The translations under genes and the position numbers were made by a program. Below, piece after piece: positions 47,066-57,067 of a stretch of DNA of 64,000 nucleotides. The notes under the pieces were generated by a model. That model did no database searches, was not told where the DNA came from, and saw only the letters and a list, made by a program, of their open reading frames with translations. Source of the stretch: Billgrantia pellis (GTDB lineage Bacteria > Pseudomonadota > Gammaproteobacteria > Pseudomonadales > Halomonadaceae); contig NZ_VTPY01000002.1 in NCBI RefSeq assembly GCF_008297955.1, positions 1-64,000 of the forward strand, written 5' to 3'. The number at the start of each line of letters is the position of its first letter. Within the stretch, counting starts at the first letter, position 1.

Positions 47066-47647
47066 ATGCCCGCCAAGCGACTGCTCTTGCTGTGTGGCGA
47101 TTTCGCCGAAGATTACGAAACCATGGTGCCCTTTCAAGCCCTTCAGGCCGTGGGCCATCGCGTCGACGCCGTCTGTCCCGACAAGCGGGCTGGCGATACC
47201 ATCGCGACCGCCATCCATGATTTCGAGGGCGACCAGACCTACAGCGAAAAGCCTGGTCACCGTTTCACGCTCAATGCCGATTTCGCCGATGTGGATCCGG
47301 TCGAATACGATGGATTGGTGGTGGTCGGTGGGCGCGCCCCGGAATACCTGCGACTCAACGAGCGCGTCATCGAATTGGTGCGCCACTTCTTCTCCGCCGA
47401 TAAGCCGGTGGCGGCGATCTGTCACGGCGCACAGCTGCTGGCCGCCGCTCGCGTGCTGGAAGGGCGCCGTTGTTCGGCCTATCCCGCCTGTCGCCCCGAA
47501 GTGGAGCTGGCCGGCGGTCGCTATGCCGATATCGCCGTGGACGACGCCGTGACCGACGGCAACCTGGTCACGGCACCTGCCTGGCCGGCTCATCCAACCT
47601 GGCTCGCGCAATTCCTGGCCGTACTGGGCACTCGCATCGAGCTTTGA
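47066..47647 (+). CDS. DJ-1/PfpI family protein
   Basis: Class I glutamine amidotransferase-like protein of 193 aa. It has [20 protein letters not shown], the conserved [10 protein letters not shown] loop and a nucleophile elbow [13 protein letters not shown] with the reactive cysteine. Family members include glyoxalase III/deglycase-type and stress proteins; a protease role is doubtful. GAGGAGA precedes the ATG at 47066. Function not assignable further. Confidence 0.88.
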   Translation: MPAKRLLLLCGDFAEDYETMVPFQALQAVGHRVDAVCPDKRAGDTIATAIHDFEGDQTYSEKPGHRFTLNADFADVDPVEYDGLVVVGGRAPEYLRLNERVIELVRHFFSADKPVAAICHGAQLLAAARVLEGRRCSAYPACRPEVELAGGRYADIAVDDAVTDGNLVTAPAWPAHPTWLAQFLAVLGTRIEL

Positions 47648-47716
47648 GCCGCCTTGCCCCGCCGCCTGTCCGGCGCCATGATTAAGGCGCCGGCAGGCCA
47701 GCAAGGAGGGAACGAG

Positions 47717-48118
47717 ATGTGCAGGCTCTTCATCGGTGCCGATCCGGATCTCTGGGAGCCCCAGACGCGCTCCATGCGCCTGGATGGTGTCTCGACCAGC
47801 GTTCGTCTGGAGCGATTCTTCTGGGAGGTACTCGAAGAAATCGGTCGGCGAGATGGTCTCTGCCTCAGCCGATTGGTGGCCAAGCTATCACGCGAATGTG
47901 CCGAGGCGGGCCATGACGGGGAAAACTTCGCCTCCTTCCTGCGTGTCTGCTGTGGGCGCTATCTGGCACTGCAACGGGTGGGCGAGATCCCGGCCGCTCG
48001 GGACGCCCCCATCGCCGGGTTGGATGCCGAAGGCATCCTGCTGCGCGAGCGCCGCCGTCGTGCCCGCAACCGCGCCTCCGGTCAGGCCGAGGCCGCTTCC
48101 TGCTCGGCGACTTCATAG
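47717..48118 (+). CDS. Ribbon-helix-helix domain protein (RHH_4 type)
   Basis: Protein of 133 aa with a predicted ribbon-helix-helix DNA-binding core, TSVRLERFFWEVLEEIGRRD followed by GLCLSRLVAKLSRE (about 25-60), as in the RHH_4 family (PF13467). The C-terminal half ends in an Arg-rich segment (LLRERRRRARNR). AAGGAGG lies 9 bases before the ATG at 47717. Its 3' end overlaps the convergent sufE by 37 bases. Target genes unknown. Confidence 0.75.
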   Translation: MCRLFIGADPDLWEPQTRSMRLDGVSTSVRLERFFWEVLEEIGRRDGLCLSRLVAKLSRECAEAGHDGENFASFLRVCCGRYLALQRVGEIPAARDAPIAGLDAEGILLRERRRRARNRASGQAEAASCSATS

Positions 48119-48513
48119 ATCCTGCCGAGCATGGCGTGCAGCCCGTTGCTGCGTGTCGGCGAGAGGTGCTTGTCGAGGCCGAGGTTTTTCAGGAAGTGCG
48201 GGCTGGTGTCGCGAATCTCCTGGGCCGGACGGTCATTGTAGATGCGCATCAGCACGGCGATCAGCCCCGAAACGATGGCGGCATCCGACACCGCATCGAA
48301 GTGCAGCGTCTCGCCATCGCGCCGATGGTGCATCCAGACATTCGACTGGCAGCCCTGGATCTTGTGCTCGGGCGTCTTCCACGCATCGGGAAACGGTGGC
48401 AGTTGCTTGCCCATGTCGATGATGTACTGGTAGCGATCCATCCAGTTATCGAACATCTCGAACTCTTCCTGCAGCGCCTGCTGCGCTTGCTCGGCCGTGG
48501 CTTCGGTCGTCAT
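48082..48513 (-). CDS. sufE: Cysteine desulfuration protein SufE
   Basis: Accepts sulfur from a cysteine desulfurase for Fe-S cluster building. The 143-aa protein has the persulfide-carrying cysteine C55 in HKIQGCQSNVWM, and the characteristic PHFLKNLGLDKHLSPTRSNGL. The ATG at 48513 follows GGAGG by five bases; an upstream in-frame start at 48543 has no support. Not beside sufS, so it may serve CsdA or SufS from a distance. Confidence 0.92.
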   Translation of the reverse strand: MTTEATAEQAQQALQEEFEMFDNWMDRYQYIIDMGKQLPPFPDAWKTPEHKIQGCQSNVWMHHRRDGETLHFDAVSDAAIVSGLIAVLMRIYNDRPAQEIRDTSPHFLKNLGLDKHLSPTRSNGLHAMLGRIYEVAEQEAASA

Positions 48514-48552
48514 GAGGCCTCCGTTATTGGGCAGATTGTTCATTATACCGAC

Positions 48553-49755
48553 TCATCCGGGGCGGCGTCCGCCCCGAAGCGGCAAGCCATGTAGCGACAA
48601 CTGGCGATGCCACTCCTCATCTTCGGTATGCAGGTAGCGCGCCGTCGTGTCCAGTCGCGCATGCCGCGCCGTGCTGGCGAGATAGCGTAGTTCGATGCCG
48701 GCCTGGGCCTGGTGCGTGAGGGCGGTATGGCGCAGCCAATGAGGCGTGGCGGCACGCAGTCGCGCGACCTGGGCGGCTGCCGCCTCTCCTGCCTCGGCTT
48801 CCAGGGCTGCCGCCGCCTGGCGGAAGGTCTCGCGAATCAACCGGTAAAGCTGGTTATCCCCCAGGGCGCTCTGGCCATCGAGGCGACGCAGCAGAGCGCC
48901 CGTTTCACCGTGCCGTGGCTCGGGCGGCAGGTCCAGTGCCAGGCGCCATTCTCGCAGCAGGTGCATCAAGTCCGCGGGAGCCGGCACGCGAGCCGCTTTG
49001 CCGCCCTTCCCTATCACTTGCCACCACCAGCGGTTTTCCCGCTGATGAAAGTCGCCCATTCGTGCGTTGGCCATTTCCCCGAGACGTGGCGCCACTAGAT
49101 AGGCGAAAGCGAAGAGCAGGCGGCGACGTTGCCACAGATACCGTTCGCGGCGGCTGGCTCCCGCAGCGGGAGGCCGCTCGAGCCACTGCCATAGCCATTC
49201 CCAGAGCGGCCGCTCCAGATAGCGATCGATGCCGGGCTGGCGATTGTCGAGGCGCCGGCGCTTGTCGCGCATCAGGCGGAAGGGGTTGTGCTCTACCCAA
49301 CCCGCCTCCACCAGCCAGGCGAACATGCCTTGCAGGATCACCAGGCTCTGCCGGCGACTGGCCGGCGACAACGGTCCGCGGAACGGACGCCAATCCGGTG
49401 AGCTTCGTGGTCGCGCCGGCCCTATCCAGGCATGGCGTGGTGTCGGTGCGGCCAGAAACGCCTCGAAGGCATCCAGATCCTCTCGGCGAAGTGTTGCGAG
49501 TCCCTTGCCCTGCACTTCCAGCCATAGCAAGAGGCGCTCGGCCTCTCGCCGATAGCTACGCAGGGTCCTGGGGCTGGCCCGGTATTCACCGAGCCAGCGT
49601 GCGACGGCCTCGGCGTCGCTCGTTGCCCGAAGGCGTGACATTGCATGGGATGACGTCGGCAACGGGTTGAGCGGTTGCGCCGCGACGGGCGCCCCTTCTG
49701 ACGCTAAGGCGTGCGGCGCCGCCCTGCCTGTGTCCGTGTCGCTGGCGTTCATCAT
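48553..49755 (-). CDS. Tyrosine recombinase / phage-integrase-family protein
   Basis: Site-specific recombinase of about 400 aa. All catalytic residues are present (numbered from the 49755 start): R224 (APRLGEM), K253 (GKGGKAARV), H339 and R342 (HWLRHTALTH), H365 (TARHARLDT) and nucleophile Y374 (ARYLHTEDE). The SAM-like N-terminal domain covers about 45-155 (RASPRTLRSYRREAERLLLW). The start is uncertain: ATG 49755 or 49752, or a TTG at 49821. It is longer than XerC/D and no prophage or tRNA is beside it. Divergent from a KfrA-like gene. Confidence 0.88.
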   Translation of the reverse strand: MMNASDTDTGRAAPHALASEGAPVAAQPLNPLPTSSHAMSRLRATSDAEAVARWLGEYRASPRTLRSYRREAERLLLWLEVQGKGLATLRREDLDAFEAFLAAPTPRHAWIGPARPRSSPDWRPFRGPLSPASRRQSLVILQGMFAWLVEAGWVEHNPFRLMRDKRRRLDNRQPGIDRYLERPLWEWLWQWLERPPAAGASRRERYLWQRRRLLFAFAYLVAPRLGEMANARMGDFHQRENRWWWQVIGKGGKAARVPAPADLMHLLREWRLALDLPPEPRHGETGALLRRLDGQSALGDNQLYRLIRETFRQAAAALEAEAGEAAAAQVARLRAATPHWLRHTALTHQAQAGIELRYLASTARHARLDTTARYLHTEDEEWHRQLSLHGLPLRGGRRPG

Positions 49756-49814
49756 GAAGTTTGGCACCGTCACCCTCTGCTCTGCTCGTGGCAGTGTCGT
49801 CGCTTGGCCATTAA

Positions 49815-49844
49815 AATTCAAGATAAGACGGGTAATCTTGAATT
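49815..49844. repeat. 10-10-10 inverted repeat by the recombinase gene
   Basis: AATTCAAGAT (49815-49824) and ATCTTGAATT (49835-49844) are perfect 10-base arms around AAGACGGGTA. The arrangement resembles a tyrosine-recombinase crossover site or an operator. Confidence 0.7.
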
Positions 49845-49865
49845 AATTGTCTTTTTCGTTATGTA
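49838..49865 (+). promoter_or_regulatory. Putative promoter of the KfrA-like gene
   Basis: TTGAAT (49838-49843), 16-base spacer, TATGTA (49860-49865). The transcription start would fall at the double palindrome just downstream. Confidence 0.35.
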
Positions 49866-49866
49866 T

Positions 49867-49891
49867 ATTACGTAATTACAGATTACGTAAT
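49867..49891. repeat. Two identical palindromes ATTACGTAAT
   Basis: ATTACGTAAT occurs at 49867-49876 and 49882-49891, 15 bases centre to centre with spacer TACAG. They lie in an AT-rich divergent space, between the two genes, and are likely protein-binding sites. Confidence 0.75.
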
Positions 49892-50018
49892 TTCTTTCGC
49901 CCATCCGGGAAAGCCGCTATCCTTGGCAAGTCAGCGGGGCGCATGGAAACAGGTACAACCAGCAAGGCCTGTCGCGTGAGGCAAGGAGCAAATCGCCACA
50001 TCACACAAGGAGACCGTC

Positions 50019-51062
50019 ATGGCACGCAGCGGTGTGCAGTACGAGGATGTTCAGCAGGCAATCGACGCCCTGCTGGCCAAGGGAGAAGCGCCTAGCGTCC
50101 AAAAAATTCGTGAAATATTGGGTACCGGCAGCTTCACCACCATCGGCGACCACCTGAGAGAGTGGCGCTGCCAGCGCGAGCGCAATCGCGACCTTCCTGC
50201 GTCCCAGGCCATGCCCGAGCCGGTGCTGCAGCTGGCGGAGAGCCTATGGCAGCGGGCCCAGGAGTCGGCCGCCGAGACATTGACCGGCTACCGGGAAGAA
50301 GCCGATCGTCGCATCGCCGAGGCTCAAGCCGCCATGCAGGAGGCCCAGCGTCAGGTCGAGGATGCCGAGCAGCGTGAAGCCGCCCTTTCCGCCCACCTGG
50401 CAGGCACTGAGCAGCGCCTGGAGTCTCGCAGTGCGGCATTGGCCAAGGTCGAAAGTGAGCGCGACCAGGCGCTCGAGCGAGCGCGTCAGTTCGAGGAGCG
50501 CCTGGCGCGCAGCCTGCAGCAGCTCGACAAATTGCAGAAGGAGAACGAGCGGCAGGCCCAGGCGCATCATCAAGCGCTGGCTGATCGTGATGCCCAGCAC
50601 TTGGCGCGACTCAACCAGGAGGAGCAGCGCCACGAAGCCGCCGAAGCGCGTCTCATGGGCCTGCTCGATGAGGCACGGCAAGAGCGGCTAACGGCGGAGA
50701 AGCGCCATGCCGCGACCCTGCAGCAGCAGGAGAAGCGTCAGGAAAACCTGCAGCTCCAGTTGCGCGAGACCCAGAATGCGCTGTCTCGGGAAGAAAAGCA
50801 GCATCGCGAGACCCAATGGGCACGGAGCCGCGCCGAGGAGCGCATCGATACCCTGCGTCACGAGCAGTCGCTCTTGCAGGCGCGCATCGAGGATCAGAAG
50901 CGCCATCTCGACGAGCAGGCCGCCCGCCTGCGCACGCTTGAGTCGGAGCTGTTGCGCCGCACCTGGATGACCGAAGACGAAGCTCGGGCGGTGCGTCGTA
51001 GCGAAGAGGGGGGCGGAACGAAGGAGGGCTCCCAACTGGAGCCCTCCGAGGATCATGGCTGA
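50019..51062 (+). CDS. KfrA-like DNA-binding coiled-coil protein
   Basis: The 347-aa protein has an N-terminal KfrA_N-type DNA-binding domain (about 1-62: YEDVQQAIDALLAKGEAPSV, ILGTGSFTTIGDHLREW) and a long Glu/Gln/Arg coiled coil (about 75-320). KfrA of plasmid RK2 is an autoregulator that coats DNA and affects plasmid stability. This one is chromosomal as far as the window shows. AAGGAGACCGTC precedes the ATG. Divergent from a tyrosine recombinase. Its 3' end contains a hairpin. Role unknown; autoregulation through the upstream palindromes is inference. Confidence 0.85.
   Translation: MARSGVQYEDVQQAIDALLAKGEAPSVQKIREILGTGSFTTIGDHLREWRCQRERNRDLPASQAMPEPVLQLAESLWQRAQESAAETLTGYREEADRRIAEAQAAMQEAQRQVEDAEQREAALSAHLAGTEQRLESRSAALAKVESERDQALERARQFEERLARSLQQLDKLQKENERQAQAHHQALADRDAQHLARLNQEEQRHEAAEARLMGLLDEARQERLTAEKRHAATLQQQEKRQENLQLQLRETQNALSREEKQHRETQWARSRAEERIDTLRHEQSLLQARIEDQKRHLDEQAARLRTLESELLRRTWMTEDEARAVRRSEEGGGTKEGSQLEPSEDHG
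51023..51047 (+). terminator. Hairpin inside the 3' end of the KfrA-like gene
   Basis: GGAGGGCTCC and GGAGCCCTCC form a perfect 10-base stem with a CAACT loop, ending 15 bases before the stop codon. It encodes part of the C terminus (KEGSQLEPSE) while making a strong RNA stem. Confidence 0.5.
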
Positions 51063-51066
51063 GCGG

Positions 51067-51097
51067 GCCCGCTCGCTGCCTGTCGTAGCGAGCGGGC
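51067..51097. terminator. Terminator between the KfrA-like gene and nfuA
   Basis: GCCCGCTCGCT and AGCGAGCGGGC form a perfect 11-base stem with a 9-base loop between two convergent genes. No T run, so it may act by structure on both messages. Confidence 0.6.
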
Positions 51098-51113
51098 TCA
51101 TGGTCGGCAGGAC

Positions 51114-51704
51114 TCAGCGATAATAGGCGTTGGTGGTGTCGGTGTGATCGGTCACGTCGCGGATGCCGGCCAACTCGGGGATGCGTTCCATCAGTGTCTT
51201 CTCGACCCCTTCCTTGAGCGTGAGATCGACCGCGGCACAGCCCTGGCAGCCGCCGCCGAAGGCCAACACCGCCACCTGCTCCGCGGTCAGCTCGACCAGT
51301 TTGATCTCGCCGCCATGAGCCGCCAACCCTGGGTTGATTTCACTGTAGAGGATATAGTTGACCCGGTCCTCGATCGGGCTGTCGGCATTGACCTTGGGCA
51401 TCTTGGCGTTGGGCGCTTTGATGGTGAGCTGCCCCCCCATGCGGTCGGCGTTGAAGTCGACGATCGCCTCCTCGAGGAAGGGAATGCTGTGCTTGTCGAC
51501 GAAGACGGCGATCTTCTGCAGCTCCAGCTTTTCGTCGCTCGGCTCTTCCTCGCCGGGCCGGCAGTAGGCCAGGCAGGTCTCGGCATACGGCGTGCCGGGC
51601 TGGGTAATGAAGATACGCACCGCGATACCCTCGACGTTCTGCTTCTCGAGCAGCTCGGCAAGGTATTCCTGGGCGCTGTCGGTAATCCGGATGATCTCGC
51701 TCAT
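51114..51704 (-). CDS. nfuA: Fe/S biogenesis protein NfuA
   Basis: Carrier for [4Fe-4S] clusters. The 196-aa protein has a degenerate A-type domain first ([17 protein letters not shown]) and an Nfu domain with the cluster-binding pair C153-x-x-C156 ([20 protein letters not shown]). Length is close to E. coli NfuA (191). The ATG at 51704 gives the conserved beginning [12 protein letters not shown]; longer in-frame starts are not credible. Divergent from metH across 239 bases without clear signals. Confidence 0.95.
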   Translation of the reverse strand: MSEIIRITDSAQEYLAELLEKQNVEGIAVRIFITQPGTPYAETCLAYCRPGEEEPSDEKLELQKIAVFVDKHSIPFLEEAIVDFNADRMGGQLTIKAPNAKMPKVNADSPIEDRVNYILYSEINPGLAAHGGEIKLVELTAEQVAVLAFGGGCQGCAAVDLTLKEGVEKTLMERIPELAGIRDVTDHTDTTNAYYR

Positions 51705-51943
51705 GGTGTTCTCGCTGGTCGGGCCGTCGCCCCGCCGGGCTGGCCATAAGTGACATGCCGTTATGGTAAGCAAATCCAAGGCGCGAGACAATCCCGACTG
51801 TTTTGGTCGGCTTTTGATCGCCCCTGCCCTCAAGCGCTTGCTTTTGCTACCATGGTCGGCCCAAACGACCGCCCGACAAGGTGCCACAAGGCACCGCTGC
51901 GGTTATACCTTGGACGTGACTTCGCTGGAGACCGACCCGACCC

Positions 51944-54900
51944 ATGGCCGCCCTACCCTCTGCACTGACCGCCACTCTCTCCGAGCGTCTTGGCGAGCGC
52001 ATCCTGATGCTGGATGGCGGCATGGGCACCATGTTGCAGAATGCCCGGCTCGACGAGGCCGACTTTCGCGGCGAACGCTTTCGGGACTGGCCCTCCGAGC
52101 TCAAGGGCAACAACGACCTGCTGGCCCTGACCTGCCCCGCCCTCGTCTCGCGCATTCATCGCCAATATCTCGAGGCCGGCGCGGATATCGTCGAGACCAA
52201 CACCTTCAACAGCACCCGGCTCTCCCAGGCCGATTATGGCATGGAGGCGCTGGTTCCCGAGCTCAATCGCGAATCGGCGCGTCTGGCGCGCGAAGTGTGC
52301 GATGCGGTGGCGGCCGAGACCGGCATGCCGCGCTATGTGGCCGGCGTGCTGGGGCCCACCTCACGCACCGCTTCGCTATCCCCCGACGTCAACGATCCGG
52401 CCAGACGCAACGTTACCTTCGATCAGCTGCGTGATAACTACTACGAGGCGGCCGAGGCGCTGATCGAGGGTGGCGCCGACCTGATCCTGATCGAGACGAT
52501 CTTCGACACGCTCAATGCCAAGGCAGCGATCTTCGCCCTCGAGACCTTGTTCGAAGCGCGCGGGGAGCGGTTGCCGGTAATGATCTCGGGTACCATCACC
52601 GACGCCTCCGGACGCACCCTTTCCGGCCAGACCTCGGAGGCGTTCTGGAACTCGGTGCGACACGCCAAGCCGCTCTCCATCGGCCTCAACTGTGCGTTGG
52701 GTGCTGAGGAGCTGCGCCCCTATCTCGAAGAGCTTGCCACCAAGGCCGATACCTTCGTCTCCGCCCATCCCAACGCCGGGCTTCCCAACGAATTCGGCGA
52801 GTACGACCAGACCCCGGAAGAGATGGCCGCCATCGTCGCGGAGTTTGCCTCGAGCGGCCTGGTCAATATCATCGGCGGCTGCTGCGGCTCGACGCCCGAA
52901 CACATCGCCGCGATCCATGCCGCCATCCAGGGCCTGCCGCCGCGACAGGTTCCCGAGCGGCCGCGCGCCTGCCGTCTTTCCGGGCTCGAGCCGTTCAACA
53001 TCGAGAAGGATTCGCTGTTCGTCAACGTCGGCGAGCGCACCAACGTCACCGGATCCGCGCGTTTCAAGAGGCTGATCGTGGAGGAAGACTACACCACGGC
53101 GCTCGAAGTGGCGCTCGAGCAAGTGGAGAACGGCGCTCAAGTCATCGACATCAACATGGATGAAGGCATGCTCGAGTCCGAGGAGGCGATGGTGCGCTTC
53201 CTCAACCTGATCGCCGGCGAACCCGACATCGCCCGCGTGCCGATCATGATCGATTCCTCCAAATGGGAAATCATCGAGGCCGGGCTCAAATGCGTGCAGG
53301 GCAAGGCGGTGGTCAACTCCATCTCGCTCAAGGAGGGCGAAGCGGCCTTCCGCGAGCAGGCGACATTGTGCCGACGCTACGGCGCCGCCGTGGTGGTCAT
53401 GGCCTTCGATGAAGCCGGTCAGGCCGATACCTTCGCACGCAAGACCGAGATTTGTCAGCGCGCCTATACCCTGTTGGTGGAGGAGATCGGCTTCCCACCG
53501 GAAGACATCATCTTCGACCCCAATATCTTCGCCATCGCCACCGGCATCGAGGAGCACGACAACTACGCGGTGGACTTCATCGAAGCCACCCGCTGGATTC
53601 GCGAGCACCTGCCCCACGCCATGGTGTCGGGCGGCGTCTCCAACGTCTCGTTCTCCTTCCGCGGCAACAACCCTGTGCGCGAGGCGATTCACTCGGTTTT
53701 CCTATACCACGCGATCCGAGCCGGTCTGACCATGGGCATCGTCAACGCCGGCCAGCTGGCGGTCTACGATGATTTGCCGGCGGAGCTGCGCGAAGCGGTC
53801 GAGGATGTGGTGCTCAACCGTCGCCGTGACGCCACCGAACGCCTGGTCGATCTGGCCGAGAAGTACAAGGGCGATGGCAGCGGCACGGCGCGCAAGGAAG
53901 ATCTGGAATGGCGCAGCTGGGAGGTGGAAAAGCGCATCGAGCATGCCCTGGTCAAGGGCATCACCGCCTTCATCGAGGAAGATACCGAACTTGCCCGCCA
54001 ACGCGCCACGCGCCCCATCGAAGTGATTGAGGGCCCGCTGATGGACGGCATGAACGTCGTCGGCGATCTGTTTGGTGCCGGCAAGATGTTTCTCCCCCAG
54101 GTGGTGAAGTCGGCCCGTGTCATGAAGCAGGCGGTGGCTTACCTCATCCCCTACATCGAGGCGGAAAAGCGCGAGCTTTCCCAGGGCGAGAGTCAAGCCA
54201 AGGGCAAGATCGTCATGGCCACGGTCAAGGGCGACGTGCATGACATCGGCAAGAACATCGTCGGCGTGGTCCTGCAGTGCAATAACTATGACGTGGTCGA
54301 CCTCGGCGTGATGGTGCCTGCCGAGAAGATCCTGCAGACCGCGCGCGCGGAGAAGGCCGATATCATCGGCCTTTCGGGTCTGATCACACCCTCGCTGGAT
54401 GAGATGGTCCACGTGGCCAAGGAGATGCAACGCCAGGGCTTCTCCCTGCCGCTGCTGATCGGCGGCGCGACCACATCCAAAGCGCACACGGCGGTGAAAG
54501 TCGAACCGCAGTACAATGAGCCGGTAATCTATGTCGCCGATGCCTCGCGCGCGGTGGGCGTGGCGGGAAAGCTTCTATCGCCCACGCTCAAGTCCGCTTA
54601 TGTGGCCGAGATCAAGACCGAATACGAGCAGGTGCGGGACCGTAATGCCAAGCGTCGACCCAAGGCCGCCGACCTGAGCTACGCCGAAGCCCGCCAGCGC
54701 AAGCTGCCCATCGATTGGGACGGCTATACCCCACCCAGGCCCACCCTCGCCGGACTCAAGATATTCGACGGCTACGATATCGAGGAGCTGGTCGAGCGCA
54801 TCGACTGGACGCCCTTCTTCATGAGCTGGGAACTGGCGGGTAAATATCCCAAGATCCTCGACGATGCGGTGGTCGGCGAGGCGGCGCGCAACCTGTTCGA

Positions 54901-55657
54901 CGATGCCCAGCAGATGCTGCGCAAGCTGATCGACGAGAAGCACGTCGAGGCGCGCGGTGTGATCGGCCTGTGGCCGGCCAACAGCGTCGACGACGATGTC
55001 ATCGAGGTGTATGCCGACGAAGCGCGCGCCCAGGTCATTGAGCGGCTGCACCACATTCGTCAGCAGACCACCAAGAACCGCGACGGCGTGTGCTATAGCC
55101 TGGCGGATTTCATTGCGCCCAAGGAGAGCGGCAAGCCCGACTGGATCGGTGGTTTTGCCGTAACCACCGGGCACGGTGTCGAGGCCTTGGCCGAGCGCTA
55201 CAAGGCTGCCGGCGACGACTACAGCGCCATCATGGTCCAGGCCTTGACTGACCGGTTGGCGGAAGCATTCGCCGAGCGCATGCACGAGCGCGTGCGCAAG
55301 GAGTTCTGGGGCTACGTTCCCGACGAAACGCTCGACAACGATGCGTTGATCGCGGAGAAGTACCAGGGTATCCGACCGGCACCGGGCTACCCCGCGTGCC
55401 CCGACCATACCGAGAAGCGCACGCTGTTCCGGCTGCTGGCGGCCACTGAGAATGCCGGTATCGAGCTGACTGAGAGCTTCGCCATGTGGCCGGCCGCGGC
55501 GGTGTCGGGTTGGTATTTCTCCCATCCCCAGTCGAAGTACTTCTCGACCGGCAAGATCACGCGCGATCAGGTCGAGGCACTGGCCGAGCGCAAAGGCATG
55601 AGCCTCGGAGAGATGGAACGCTGGCTGTCGCCGGTGCTCTCCTACGATCCAAGCTGA
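51944..55657 (+). CDS. metH: Cobalamin-dependent methionine synthase MetH
   Basis: Transfers a methyl group from methyltetrahydrofolate to homocysteine via B12. The 1,237-aa protein contains all four modules: homocysteine domain ([10 protein letters not shown]; zinc cysteines in NCALGAEE and [10 protein letters not shown]), folate domain ([11 protein letters not shown]), cobalamin domain with [11 protein letters not shown] and the cap, and the SAM reactivation domain with [15 protein letters not shown]. Same length as E. coli MetH within ten residues. No cobalamin or SAM riboswitch was recognised upstream. Confidence 0.97.
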   Translation: MAALPSALTATLSERLGERILMLDGGMGTMLQNARLDEADFRGERFRDWPSELKGNNDLLALTCPALVSRIHRQYLEAGADIVETNTFNSTRLSQADYGMEALVPELNRESARLAREVCDAVAAETGMPRYVAGVLGPTSRTASLSPDVNDPARRNVTFDQLRDNYYEAAEALIEGGADLILIETIFDTLNAKAAIFALETLFEARGERLPVMISGTITDASGRTLSGQTSEAFWNSVRHAKPLSIGLNCALGAEELRPYLEELATKADTFVSAHPNAGLPNEFGEYDQTPEEMAAIVAEFASSGLVNIIGGCCGSTPEHIAAIHAAIQGLPPRQVPERPRACRLSGLEPFNIEKDSLFVNVGERTNVTGSARFKRLIVEEDYTTALEVALEQVENGAQVIDINMDEGMLESEEAMVRFLNLIAGEPDIARVPIMIDSSKWEIIEAGLKCVQGKAVVNSISLKEGEAAFREQATLCRRYGAAVVVMAFDEAGQADTFARKTEICQRAYTLLVEEIGFPPEDIIFDPNIFAIATGIEEHDNYAVDFIEATRWIREHLPHAMVSGGVSNVSFSFRGNNPVREAIHSVFLYHAIRAGLTMGIVNAGQLAVYDDLPAELREAVEDVVLNRRRDATERLVDLAEKYKGDGSGTARKEDLEWRSWEVEKRIEHALVKGITAFIEEDTELARQRATRPIEVIEGPLMDGMNVVGDLFGAGKMFLPQVVKSARVMKQAVAYLIPYIEAEKRELSQGESQAKGKIVMATVKGDVHDIGKNIVGVVLQCNNYDVVDLGVMVPAEKILQTARAEKADIIGLSGLITPSLDEMVHVAKEMQRQGFSLPLLIGGATTSKAHTAVKVEPQYNEPVIYVADASRAVGVAGKLLSPTLKSAYVAEIKTEYEQVRDRNAKRRPKAADLSYAEARQRKLPIDWDGYTPPRPTLAGLKIFDGYDIEELVERIDWTPFFMSWELAGKYPKILDDAVVGEAARNLFDDAQQMLRKLIDEKHVEARGVIGLWPANSVDDDVIEVYADEARAQVIERLHHIRQQTTKNRDGVCYSLADFIAPKESGKPDWIGGFAVTTGHGVEALAERYKAAGDDYSAIMVQALTDRLAEAFAERMHERVRKEFWGYVPDETLDNDALIAEKYQGIRPAPGYPACPDHTEKRTLFRLLAATENAGIELTESFAMWPAAAVSGWYFSHPQSKYFSTGKITRDQVEALAERKGMSLGEMERWLSPVLSYDPS

Positions 55658-55725
55658 CTCGCTTGGCCATGTGCAAACGCTCGTGCCGCTGGTGCGGGCT
55701 TCCTTTCCTTCATGAAACCTGACGG

Positions 55726-57054
55726 ATGCTGCCCGACTCGATCCGCCGCCAGAGAATCCTGCGCCTCGCCGTGCCGATCATCGCGGCCATGGTGACCCAG
55801 AGCTTGATCAACCTGGTCGACGCCGCACTGGTCGGCTCGCTCGGCGAAGTCCCCCTGGCCGGCGTGGGTATCGGCGGCTATGCCATGTTCCTGATTACCG
55901 CGCTGGTGTTCGGGCTCTCTTCGGGCGTGCAGGCGCAAACCGCACGGCGCCACGGCGAGCAAGCTTGGCAGTTGCGTGCCCTGCCGCTCAATGCGGGGTT
56001 GGTCATTGCGCTGTTGATATCGCTGCCCGTCACCCTGCTCTGCCTGTGGCAGGCGCCACGGCTGATGGAGCTACTCAATCCCGATAGGGAGGTGAATGCC
56101 GTGGCAGTGGATTACTTCCGCTGGCGGGTGCTGTCGCTCGTTGCCGTGGCGATGATCTTCTGCTTTCGCGGCTACTGGAACGGTATCCAGCAGAGCGGCC
56201 ACTACCTGCGCATCATGCTGGTGATGCACGTCGTCAACGTGGCGACGAGCGTCTGCCTGATATTCGGCTACCTGGGGTTGCCTAGGATGGCGGCCGCCGG
56301 TGCGGGCGCCGGTACCAGCCTTTCTCTTTTCGCCGGGCTATTGCTCTGGGCCCGGATCAGCGTGCGCCATGCCGTGCCCAGCGGCTTCCTGGCCGCCCTG
56401 CCGTGCCGAACGACTCTGGCCGCGACGCTGCGCCTGGCTACCCCGCACTCTTTCCAGCAGCTCTGGTTCGCCGCCGGCTACGCGGCGTTATTCTGGATTC
56501 TGGGACGGATCGACACAGCCAGCGTCGCGGTGGGCCATGTGCTGGTGAACCTTTCGCTGTTGCTGATTCTGCCCGGCGTCGGTCTCGGCATGGCCGCCAT
56601 GAGCCTGGTGGGACAGTCGCTTGGCCGACAGGCACCCGGGGAAGCCCACCGCTGGGGCTGGGACGTGGTGCGCCTGGCCTGGCTCTGCCTGGCGGCGCTG
56701 GCGCTGCCCATGATGCTGCTTCCCGATCAGGTGCTGGGGCTGTTCCTGCATGACCCGAACCTGATAGCCTTCGCCCGGGTGCCGCTACAGCTGACCGCCG
56801 TCATGATCGTGCTCGATGCCGCCGCTTTGGTGCTGGGCCAAGCCCTGCTCGGTGCCGGCGCCAATCGCACCGTGATGACCACGACGCTGACGCTGCAGTG
56901 GCTGGTGTTCCTGCCGCTCGCCTGGTGGGTCGGGGTGGAACTCGGGCATGGGCTGGTGGGCATCTGGTGGGTGCAACTGGGCTACCGGGCTCTCAACTCG
57001 GCTTGGTTCGCCTTGATCTGGCAGCGGCGACAATGGCTGCAGCTACAGGTATAG
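55726..57054 (+). CDS. MATE-family efflux transporter (DinF-like)
   Basis: Inner-membrane exporter of 442 aa with about twelve predicted helices. The early segment AVPIIAAMVTQSLINLVDAALVG and its second-half counterpart show the two-fold MATE repeat, and PGVGLGMAAMSLVGQSLGRQ is typical of the DinF branch. Substrate unknown; DinF relatives are linked to drug or oxidant protection. It starts 68 bases after metH on the same strand. Confidence 0.9.
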   Translation: MLPDSIRRQRILRLAVPIIAAMVTQSLINLVDAALVGSLGEVPLAGVGIGGYAMFLITALVFGLSSGVQAQTARRHGEQAWQLRALPLNAGLVIALLISLPVTLLCLWQAPRLMELLNPDREVNAVAVDYFRWRVLSLVAVAMIFCFRGYWNGIQQSGHYLRIMLVMHVVNVATSVCLIFGYLGLPRMAAAGAGAGTSLSLFAGLLLWARISVRHAVPSGFLAALPCRTTLAATLRLATPHSFQQLWFAAGYAALFWILGRIDTASVAVGHVLVNLSLLLILPGVGLGMAAMSLVGQSLGRQAPGEAHRWGWDVVRLAWLCLAALALPMMLLPDQVLGLFLHDPNLIAFARVPLQLTAVMIVLDAAALVLGQALLGAGANRTVMTTTLTLQWLVFLPLAWWVGVELGHGLVGIWWVQLGYRALNSAWFALIWQRRQWLQLQV

Positions 57055-57067
57055 CGAGATGAGTGGC

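Noticed and set aside
48553..51062. Prophage or integrative element around the recombinase
   Set aside because: Flanking genes are ordinary (sufE, nfuA); no tRNA, att-type direct repeats, phage structural or conjugation genes were found in the window.
51705..51943. Cobalamin or SAM riboswitch before metH
   Set aside because: No recognisable B12-box or SAM-box core could be found in the 239-base space.
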